From contig CADBMS010000008.1 of NCBI GenBank assembly GCA_902795935.1, positions 1 to 15,966 of the forward strand: a stretch of 15,966 nucleotides of DNA. The letters run 5' to 3'. Source of the DNA: an uncultured Methanobrevibacter sp. GTDB lineage: Archaea; Methanobacteriota; Methanobacteria; Methanobacteriales; Methanobacteriaceae. Every line of letters begins with the position of its first letter. Positions within the stretch are counted from its first letter, which is position 1. Below are positions 1 through 6,406 of this stretch, in pieces. Below the pieces are notes generated by a model. It was not told where the DNA came from. It saw only the letters and a list, made by a program, of their open reading frames with translations, and did no database searches. Made by a program: the position numbers and the translations under genes.

Positions 1-16
1 GCTAAGCTATGGGCCC
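1..16 (-). tRNA. 5' end of a tRNA gene cut by the window edge
   Basis: Read on the minus strand, the 16 bases from position 16 to 1 are GGGCCCATAGCTTAGC. This has the form of a tRNA start: a seven-base acceptor strand GGGCCCA, then T8 A9 and the beginning of a D stem. It begins only five bases (a T run on the minus strand) after the 3' end of the tRNA-Asn gene, so the two are probably co-transcribed. The anticodon lies outside the window. GGGCCC acceptor strands are common in archaeal tRNA-Ile and some other isotypes, so the isotype is left open. Confidence 0.6.
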
Positions 17-21
17 AAAAA

Positions 22-94
<73 letters not shown>

Positions 95-643
95 ACTTGC
101 CATAAACCCTTAAAAAAATGACTACTATATCATACAAAATGTTACATAAGATAGTCCTTTAAAATGGGAGTATACATAGATTATACACTATAGTATATAA
201 ATATTTTGGTTAAAAATTAGTTTAAAATAATACAAATATGGAATAAAAAACAAATTAGATAATAGCATTCTTATTAAAATAAAAATAAAGAATATATTTA
301 AAGCAAATAATCTTTAAATGAATTCAAACTACTATAAAGTCAAAATAATAAAAATAAAAAATCAGATATACATCCTTATTACATCAATAACGCATAACTT
401 ACTTATTAAACATACCATAGTAAGTATTAACAGAAATTTAAAAATAAAAGAATGAATTATTCATATAATTATTATTTAATAAATGATAATACAATAATTT
501 TTATAAAAATAGATAATACTTTCAATAACCTAAAGAATCATGAATTCATACATACATAAATCAGGAATCAAAAAACATAATAAATAAACATATTTGAAAT
601 AATATAACAATTAATTATAATTTATTTATTATAAGGAGTAATT
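95..643. other. AT-rich intergenic region, no gene seen
   Basis: This 549-bp spacer separates the leftward tRNA genes from the rightward radical SAM gene. All frames are closed by frequent stops. Besides the minus-strand TATA element at 188-210, it holds two small inverted repeats: ATTTAAAG/CTTTAAAT at 296-303 and 312-319, and ACTTACT/AGTAAGT at 397-403 and 419-425. In sequence this AT-rich, both could be chance. The promoter for the rightward gene should lie within about 100 bp of position 640, but no single TATA element stands out. Confidence 0.5.
188..210 (-). promoter_or_regulatory. candidate archaeal promoter for the tRNA pair
   Basis: The minus strand reads CCAAAATATTTATATAC from about 209 to 193: an A-rich BRE-like element followed by TTTATATA. 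This matches the methanogen box A pattern of an AAA element and then TTTATATA. Transcription would begin about 25 bp further on, near 170, leaving a leader of roughly 75 bases before tRNA-Asn that RNase P would remove. A weaker A/T-rich element nearer the tRNA (around 129-140) cannot be excluded. Confidence 0.45.
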
Positions 644-1645
644 ATGGAATTAATTAAAGAACTTAAGGATTATAATATTTTGCCATTAATAGAAAAAGCA
701 AATAAAATAACTTTAAAAGAACATGGACCACATATATCCTTAGAAAGAGCAATTTTTTTATCATGGTGGTGCGCTAAAGGTGATTGTGCATTTTGTTATA
801 TGAGTACTCAAAAAAAAAGGATAAATAAACCTAAAAATGCACAAAGACATATTTTTGCCATTTATGCTGAAGCAGAATTATGTAAACGTACTGGTTGGAA
901 TATTGAATTTTTATCTGGAGGTTATGAAGCATATACTCAAAAAGAAATAAGAGATATTTCAAAGAAGATTTATAATATAACATCCAAACCTGTGTGGCTA
1001 AATACTGGAATTACTAATGATTTAAGTATTTTTGGTGAAGAAATTGAAGGTATCACTGGTGCTGTTGAAATTGCTAACCCTGAAAAACAAAAGAAAATTT
1101 GTCCTAGTAAACCATTAGAAGATATTTGTGATATGTTAGATACTGCCCATAGTTTAGGTTTTAAAAAAGCAATTACTATCATATTAGGTTTAGGTGAAAC
1201 TATTGATGATTTAGAATATTTATTTAAGTTAATTGAAGATTTAAAAATAGATAGAATAATTTTTTATTCATTAAATGCACATGCAAATACTCCATTTGCA
1301 GGTAAACCCCAACCTGCTTCAATGTATTATTCTGGAATTGTTTCTGCAGTCAGAATAAAATTTCCTAAAATCGAAATTATTTGTGGAACTTGGACTGATA
1401 ATCTTGCCAATATAGGACCACTTATATTTAGTGGAGCTAATGGGTTGACTAAATTCCCACTTTTCAATATATATGGAACTTCTAAAGGTAAACGTGTTGA
1501 AGATGAAGTTAAATGGGCTGGTCGGAGTTTAACTGGAACTTTTACAGATTTTGATAGGTTAATGGAGGGTAATGTATCTTCAAAAATTGAGCCTTATGTT
1601 CAAAGATATATTGATAAATGTTTGGAAAATAAAACTAAAGATTAA
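644..1645 (+). CDS. Radical SAM protein, biotin-synthase-related, unusual CX4CX2C motif
   Basis: The 333-residue protein has a cysteine cluster at C43, C48 and C51 (CAKGDCAFC), preceded by a tryptophan pair and followed by an aromatic residue. This is how the [4Fe-4S] motif of radical SAM enzymes looks, but the spacing is CX4CX2C rather than CX3CX2C. A SGGYE segment at 91-95 fits the GGE motif that contacts the SAM amino group. Later segments (NTG near 120, IILGLGET near 180) resemble the strands of a BioB/HydE-like TIM barrel. The start is fixed by AAGGAG at 633-638, five bases before the ATG. The enzyme would cleave SAM to a 5'-deoxyadenosyl radical, but its substrate cannot be read from the sequence. 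It stands alone, with 318 bp of non-coding DNA before gatB. It could be a cofactor-biosynthesis enzyme of methanogens; true biotin synthase is unlikely given the motif. Confidence 0.8.
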   Translation: MELIKELKDYNILPLIEKANKITLKEHGPHISLERAIFLSWWCAKGDCAFCYMSTQKKRINKPKNAQRHIFAIYAEAELCKRTGWNIEFLSGGYEAYTQKEIRDISKKIYNITSKPVWLNTGITNDLSIFGEEIEGITGAVEIANPEKQKKICPSKPLEDICDMLDTAHSLGFKKAITIILGLGETIDDLEYLFKLIEDLKIDRIIFYSLNAHANTPFAGKPQPASMYYSGIVSAVRIKFPKIEIICGTWTDNLANIGPLIFSGANGLTKFPLFNIYGTSKGKRVEDEVKWAGRSLTGTFTDFDRLMEGNVSSKIEPYVQRYIDKCLENKTKD

Positions 1646-1963
1646 ATATTATAGCATAAGTATCTATTGGTAATAAAAAATTTAAAATTGATTTGTTCTT
1701 AAATAATTATATTACTAATTTTTACATATATCTAAAAAGTAGTTATTGCTAGATTTGTAGAAATATGGTTGTAATTTAGTGAAAAACTAATAAGTCATGC
1801 CGTAATTATTTATAATAGTATGTATAAAGTTTATAATGATATAATATTAATTATATATTCTTGATTAAAACATATTTTAGGAATATATTAATTTTATGAT
1901 TATTAACTGTATTAATTAAAAGAAAATTTATTTTATCATTTTTAGAAAAAGGAAGGAATTCTT
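1646..1963. other. AT-rich intergenic region upstream of gatB
   Basis: No open frame of note lies in these 318 bp. A plausible TATA element for gatB is AATTATTTATAATAG at about 1805-1819, which would give a leader of roughly 130 bases. Other A/T runs near 1840-1860 are equally possible. No stem-loop with a T tract is evident after the radical SAM gene. Confidence 0.4.
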
Positions 1964-3319
1964 ATGGATATGAAATGCGGACTTGAAATTCACGTTCAAT
2001 TAAAAACAGATTCAAAATTATTCTGTGATTGCAATACTAATTATCAAGATGCATCGGCAAATACAAATATATGTCCTGTTTGTTTAAATCAACCAGGAGC
2101 TAAGCCATACCCTACTAATGATAAAGCTTTAGAAGGGGCGCTTAAAATTGCATTAATGTTAGATTGTAAAATCGCAGACGATATTACTTATTTTATGAGA
2201 AAACATTATAATTATCCTGATTTACCATCAGGTTATCAGCGTACTTCAGTACCTATAGGATACGAAGGTGAATTAAATGGAGTGCGTATAAGAGAAGTTC
2301 ACATGGAAGAAGATCCGGGACAATATAAACCAGATTTAGGTATTGTTGATTTTAACAGATCAGGTATCCCTTTAATTGAAATTGTCACAGAACCAGACAT
2401 GAAATCACCAGAAGAAGCTAGGAATTTTTTAAAAGATTTAATTCGCGTATTAGATTACAGTGGTAACGCTCGTGGAGAAGGCAGTATGAGAGCAGATGTT
2501 AATATATCATTAGAAGGAGGTAAACGTGCTGAAATTAAAAACATTAACTCCATCAAAGGAGCATATCGCGCTCTTAAATTTGAAATGGTTCGTCAAAAAA
2601 ATCTTATTAAAAGAGGAGTTGAAGTCAAACAAGAAACTCGTGCATTCCTAGAATCACAAATGATTACTGTTGCTATGAGGTTAAAAGAAGGTGCTGAAGA
2701 TTACAGATATTTACTTGATCCAGATTTGCCACCTATGGTAATTGAAGAAGATTTAATTAAACATATTAAAGAAGAAATGCCAGAATCTCCAAATATTAAA
2801 GTTAAAAGATTTATGGCAGAATATGGGCTTGCTGAAGAACATGCCAAAGTATTAGCATCTGAACTTGCATTAGCGGATGCATTTGAAGAAGTAGCTAAAG
2901 TTATTAATTCTGAATTTGCTGCATTATGGATGAGAGATGAAGTTAAACGTGTTTTAAGTTATAATAAATTAGATTATTCTGAAAGTGCTTTTACATCTGA
3001 AAATTTAATTGAACTATTTGATATGATTCAGAAAAAAGAAATAACAACCAAAGCTGCTAAAAAAGTTATTGAAACTATGCCTATTAGTGATAAAAAGCCT
3101 AAGATTATTGCTGAAGAGTTAGGATTATCTGGAATTGTTGATGAAAGTGAAGTTATTTCCGCAGTTGAAAAAGCTATTGCTGAAAACCCTGAAGCCATAA
3201 AAGATTATAATGATGGAAAAAGTAATGCTTTAAATTATCTTGTAGGTCAAGTTATGCGATTCACTAGAGGTAAAGCAGAACCTAATAGAACTGTTGAATT
3301 GTTAAAAGAAAGGCTTTAA
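1964..3319 (+). CDS. gatB: Aspartyl/glutamyl-tRNA amidotransferase subunit B
   Basis: GatB is the tRNA-binding kinase subunit of GatCAB, which phosphorylates and amidates the Asp on Asp-tRNA(Asn), and in some organisms the Glu on Glu-tRNA(Gln). The N terminus has the family signature CGLEIHVQL (residues 5-13). A zinc site is formed by C21, C23, C37 and C40 (CDC then CPVC). Further family blocks are HYNYPDLPSGYQ near 86-97, HMEEDPG near 113-119, and SMRADVNIS near 178-186. The C-terminal third (about 300-451) is the helical YqeY-like tail that binds the tRNA. At 451 residues it is GatB-sized and lacks the AspRS-like insertion of archaeal GatE, so it belongs to GatCAB, not GatDE. The start is set by GGAAGG at 1951-1956, seven bases before the ATG. 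It leads a close-packed run with the CBS/ParB-like gene and hisE. gatA and gatC are not in the window. Confidence 0.96.
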   Translation: MDMKCGLEIHVQLKTDSKLFCDCNTNYQDASANTNICPVCLNQPGAKPYPTNDKALEGALKIALMLDCKIADDITYFMRKHYNYPDLPSGYQRTSVPIGYEGELNGVRIREVHMEEDPGQYKPDLGIVDFNRSGIPLIEIVTEPDMKSPEEARNFLKDLIRVLDYSGNARGEGSMRADVNISLEGGKRAEIKNINSIKGAYRALKFEMVRQKNLIKRGVEVKQETRAFLESQMITVAMRLKEGAEDYRYLLDPDLPPMVIEEDLIKHIKEEMPESPNIKVKRFMAEYGLAEEHAKVLASELALADAFEEVAKVINSEFAALWMRDEVKRVLSYNKLDYSESAFTSENLIELFDMIQKKEITTKAAKKVIETMPISDKKPKIIAEELGLSGIVDESEVISAVEKAIAENPEAIKDYNDGKSNALNYLVGQVMRFTRGKAEPNRTVELLKERL

Positions 3320-3339
3320 CATATATTGGAGGGTATTTG

Positions 3340-4131
3340 ATGAGTAGTAAAGCTCTTGTTAAAGATTATATGACTAAAAATGTTATTTCTGTACCACCAG
3401 AAACACCAAATATTGAAATTATTGAACTTATGAAAAAAACTGGGCACGATGGATTTCCTGTAACTGATGATAATGGTTGTGTTAAGGGAATGATTACTGC
3501 TTTTGATTTATTATTAAAAAATGGTTCACAAACTATTGATAAAATTATGTCTAAGGACGTAATTATTGCTCAACAAAGTATGTCTATAAATGATGCATCA
3601 CGCGTAATGTTCCGTATGGGAGTTTCTCGCGTACCAGTTATTAATAAAAAAGGTCGTTTAGTTGGAATTATAACTAATACAGACATTATTCGTTCTTCTA
3701 TAGAAAGAACAACACCTAATAAAGTTAATAATTTTAAAAAGACTCTTGAACAATTGTATGGTATTAAAGCAGAGGTTAGGCGTGAAAAAGTTGAAACTAA
3801 ATTATTACGCCCCACACAAGATAAAGTTTATGCTGATGAATTAGAAGGCCGTACTTATGAATTAAAAGGAGGATTAGCAGAACCTACAATCGTTGTTAAA
3901 TCAGGTGAACGTTTTATTCTTATTGATGGCCATCATAGAACTGTTGCTGCACTTAAATTAGGTTGTGAAAAAATTGACTCATATATAATTGATTTAGGAA
4001 AAGATATGGTTTTAGGTGTTGAAAGAACTGCAAATATGAATGGTATTCATGATTTTGATGATATTGAAATTATTAATGATGATCAACACCCATTAATTGC
4101 TTTAACTGAACCTATTCCAAAAAGTGATTAA
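3340..4131 (+). CDS. Tandem CBS-domain protein with C-terminal ParB/Srx-like domain
   Basis: The 263-residue protein has two CBS domains (about 8-60 and 68-120), recognisable by the pairs TKNVISVPPET...GFPVTDD and SKDVIIAQQSM...SRVPVINKKGRLVGIITNTDI. A linker follows, then a ParB/sulfiredoxin-fold domain (about 150-225) with the core EPTIVV...FILIDGHHRTVAALKLG. The motif D196-G197-H198-H199-R200 takes the place of the usual ParB GERR. The ATG at 3340 is preferred because GGAGGG at 3328-3333 lies six bases upstream; a TTG at 3337 would be too close. CBS pairs usually sense adenosine nucleotides or SAM, so the second domain is probably ligand-regulated. The DGHHR form is closer to the ParB-fold free-serine kinases (SerK/SbnI type) than to chromosome-partition ParB, but function is unproven. 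It begins 20 bp after gatB and ends 2 bp before hisE, so it is almost surely in their operon. Confidence 0.85.
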   Translation: MSSKALVKDYMTKNVISVPPETPNIEIIELMKKTGHDGFPVTDDNGCVKGMITAFDLLLKNGSQTIDKIMSKDVIIAQQSMSINDASRVMFRMGVSRVPVINKKGRLVGIITNTDIIRSSIERTTPNKVNNFKKTLEQLYGIKAEVRREKVETKLLRPTQDKVYADELEGRTYELKGGLAEPTIVVKSGERFILIDGHHRTVAALKLGCEKIDSYIIDLGKDMVLGVERTANMNGIHDFDDIEIINDDQHPLIALTEPIPKSD

Positions 4132-4133
4132 AA

Positions 4134-4424
4134 ATGACAAGTAACGATGTGATTTTTGAAGTTTTTAAAGTCTTAGAAAATCGTAGAGACAACCCCATTG
4201 ATTCTTATACTTCTAATATAATGAAGGATAGTGATAAAAAGGCTGAAGATAAAATTTTAGAAAAAATTGGTGAAGAATGTGCTGAAGTACTTATTGCATC
4301 TAAAAATGATGAAAATTTAGTTTATGAATCTGTTGATTTAATTTTTCACACATTATTACTTTTAGTTTATAAGGGTGTTAGTTTTAATGAAATTTTAAAT
4401 GAATTTGAACGGCGTAGAAAATAA
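4134..4424 (+). CDS. hisE: Phosphoribosyl-ATP pyrophosphohydrolase
   Basis: HisE removes pyrophosphate from phosphoribosyl-ATP, giving phosphoribosyl-AMP in the second step of histidine biosynthesis. The 96-residue length is normal for a stand-alone HisE. The MazG-like metal-binding pattern is present: EExxE at residues 47-51 (EECAE, inside EKIGEECAEV) and ExxD at 65-68 (ESVD, followed by LIFH). The ATG lies two bases after the TAA of the CBS/ParB-like gene. The only ribosome-binding match is GTGAT at 4124-4128, inside the end of that gene, so translation is probably coupled. No other his gene is in the window; scattered his genes are usual in methanogens. A related MazG-type nucleotide pyrophosphohydrolase is the main alternative, but the size and motif wording favour HisE. 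Confidence 0.9.
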   Translation: MTSNDVIFEVFKVLENRRDNPIDSYTSNIMKDSDKKAEDKILEKIGEECAEVLIASKNDENLVYESVDLIFHTLLLLVYKGVSFNEILNEFERRRK

Positions 4425-4874
4425 ACTCATATAAAACTTCAAATATTACATTAATTAAAAAAATATCTTGTTTTATTGTAATGTAAGCTTTTTAGAGGAC
4501 TATAATATATTTTTAGTTTTATTATCGAATATAAGTGATTTATATTTTAATAATTTTATAAAATAATAAAGATTCTTAAATTTTTATTTTTTTTTTATGC
4601 TTTTTGTTAGCTGATTTTTTTGAATTTCTTTTTTTGTATTTAACTTTTTTATGATTTTCATGTTCACTTTTTAGGAATGAAATTTTAAAGGAGACATTTT
4701 ATAGCTTTTTTAATTAAGAAATATTCACTTTTTATGAACTTTATGCAACAAAATGATAACACTTTTAAATAAATAATTATAATATGAAAATACACTATGC
4801 AAGAAATACTTGTTAATATAGTTGAAAACTGTCTTAGAAATAATCTAGATTAATTCTAACTAACACGATTAATC
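4425..4874. other. T-rich intergenic region between hisE and the DUF3100-type gene
   Basis: No supported gene lies in these 450 bp. The part from 4581 to 4650 is full of T runs and is listed separately as a terminator. An 11-bp direct repeat TTCACTTTTTA occurs at 4663-4673 and 4724-4734. A good ribosome-binding sequence, AAAGGAG at 4687-4693, is not followed by a usable start codon. A TATA-like element AATTATAATATG near 4775-4786 could drive the next gene. Confidence 0.4.
4581..4650 (+). terminator. Poly-T terminator region after the gatB-hisE cluster
   Basis: The plus strand carries several T runs in a row: ten at 4587-4596, then runs of five to seven near 4601, 4615, 4629 and 4645. Archaeal RNA polymerase terminates at such U-tracts without needing a hairpin. 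The tract lies about 160 bp after the hisE stop, with no gene in between. Confidence 0.45.
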
Positions 4875-6281
4875 ATGATAATATATAATCGTATGGAGAG
4901 ATTAGAAATATTAGATAAAGACCTAAACAAACTAGAAATTGATGATAAGAAGATCTTAAAAGCTTGGAAAGAATACAAGTTACACATAGTCGTGTTATTA
5001 TTAGTAATTATTGCAGAAACAATAGGTAGTAAAACAATACCAATAACTAGCTCTGTGACAATTGTTATAATGCCATTACTATACTCCATGAGTTTAGGAT
5101 TAGTATTATATCTCTTCAAACCATTTACCCCCTTACAAGACAAACAAGCCACAGTTGCAGAAGAAATAGTTTTAATTGCAATTGGGCCATTAATAGCCAA
5201 ATTAGCATTATCAAGTGGCCAATCCATAATAACAATTATACAAGCAGGTCCAGCACTATTACTACAAGAACTAGGTAACTTAGGTACAATCTTTTTTGCA
5301 TTACCAATCGCACTATTACTAGGATTCAAACGTGAAACAATAGGAATGACAAGTTCAATATGTCGAGAATCCAATATTGGAGTTATAATAGACAAATATG
5401 GGTTTCAATCTCCAGAAACAAGAGGATATTTCATAGTATATCTTATAGGAACTATGATTGGAACAATATTCATAAGCATATTAGCGAGTGTTCTAATATC
5501 AGTATTACCACTACATCCTTATGCATTTGCAATGGCAAGTGGAATTGGTAGTGGAAGTATGAATGCGGCAGCATTAGCACCATTACTAAAAACATTCCCT
5601 TCAATGGCAAGAGACATACAAGCATTCTCAGGAATAAGTAATTTACTTTCAATGTGTAGTGGAATTTATGTTTATATCTTAATAGCATTACCACTAACTG
5701 AAAAATTGTATTCAATATTTGAACCTAAACTAGGACGAATAACAAATAAAAATCCTGAAGAAAGTATAACCACATTAGATGATGAAAATGAAGGTATTGA
5801 TCATTCATCATCTAAAAAAGCACCATTAAATAAAAATCTTGTTTTTAACTGGGGCATTATCTTATTGATATTTGCATTTATGGGTGCTATTGGAAATTAT
5901 GTTGGTTATGGTCATTCTATAATATCTGGACTGATAGGAATGTTAATTCTTAGTGGATTAACATTTATTGGATTAGTTATAGAAGAAATAATACCTTATA
6001 ATATCCCAGCAGTTGTTTACATAAGTATTGTAGGTTTCATATTAGCAATACCTGGCATGCCAACAGCAGATTTCTTAATAAATTACACTAATCAAATAGA
6101 ATTATTAACTATTGTAACAGTTATTTTAGCATATTCAGGTATAGCTATGGGTAAAAGTTGGGAAGAATTCAAAAAAATTGGTTGGAGAGGAGTTATTGTA
6201 ACATTATTTGTTATTTTTGGAACATACTTCTGTTCAGCATTAATTGCCAATTTAACTCTTTCAGTAACAGGCATTATTTAA
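4875..6281 (+). CDS. Multi-pass membrane protein, DUF3100 type
   Basis: This 468-residue protein has about eleven likely membrane spans in two blocks (about 36-283 and 323-465), joined by an acidic, serine-rich linker at 284-322. The first block contains a glycine/small-residue stretch, ASGIGSGSMNAAALAPLLKTFP (221-242 region), then SNLLSMCSGIYVYILIALPL, which I recognise as typical of DUF3100 proteins. Their function is unknown; the fold looks transporter-like. The start is uncertain. ATG 4875 and ATG 4893 (residue 7) are both possible and neither has a clear ribosome-binding site; the next upstream in-frame stop is at 4857. It stands alone, with 450 bp before it and 125 bp after it. Isoleucine codon use shifts between the two blocks: ATA dominates the first, while ATA and ATT are about equal in the second. 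Confidence 0.65.
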   Translation: MIIYNRMERLEILDKDLNKLEIDDKKILKAWKEYKLHIVVLLLVIIAETIGSKTIPITSSVTIVIMPLLYSMSLGLVLYLFKPFTPLQDKQATVAEEIVLIAIGPLIAKLALSSGQSIITIIQAGPALLLQELGNLGTIFFALPIALLLGFKRETIGMTSSICRESNIGVIIDKYGFQSPETRGYFIVYLIGTMIGTIFISILASVLISVLPLHPYAFAMASGIGSGSMNAAALAPLLKTFPSMARDIQAFSGISNLLSMCSGIYVYILIALPLTEKLYSIFEPKLGRITNKNPEESITTLDDENEGIDHSSSKKAPLNKNLVFNWGIILLIFAFMGAIGNYVGYGHSIISGLIGMLILSGLTFIGLVIEEIIPYNIPAVVYISIVGFILAIPGMPTADFLINYTNQIELLTIVTVILAYSGIAMGKSWEEFKKIGWRGVIVTLFVIFGTYFCSALIANLTLSVTGII

Positions 6282-6294
6282 TTTTTTTCTTAAC
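6278..6294 (+). terminator. T-run terminator after the DUF3100-type gene
   Basis: The stop codon at 6279-6281 is followed at once by ATTTTTTTCTT, a short U-tract of the kind that ends archaeal transcripts. No hairpin is evident. Confidence 0.35.
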
Positions 6295-6406
6295 TAAAAT
6301 AAACAATTATTTTTATTCAATATATTAAATCAAATACTATGATAATTATTAATTATAAATCATATTTAGAAATATACTAAGAAAAAAAATAAAGGAGAAC
6401 ATATTT

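Noticed and set aside
296..425. Two short inverted repeats in the tRNA-to-radical-SAM spacer
   Set aside because: Stems of 7-8 A/T-rich pairs are expected by chance in a spacer of this composition; no T run or other signal supports an RNA.
4446..4486. Inverted repeat TTACATT/AATGTAA after hisE
   Set aside because: A 7-bp A/T-rich stem with a 27-base loop is too weak to call a terminator.
4687..4693. Strong ribosome-binding sequence AAAGGAG in the gap before the DUF3100-type gene
   Set aside because: No ATG, GTG or TTG follows at a workable distance, and the nearby frames close at once; it may be chance or a decayed gene start.
4856..5395. Long antisense frame (179 codons) over the DUF3100-type gene
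   Set aside because: It has no ribosome-binding site or recognisable domain and mirrors a membrane-protein gene with few stops on the opposite strand; the plus-strand gene explains it.
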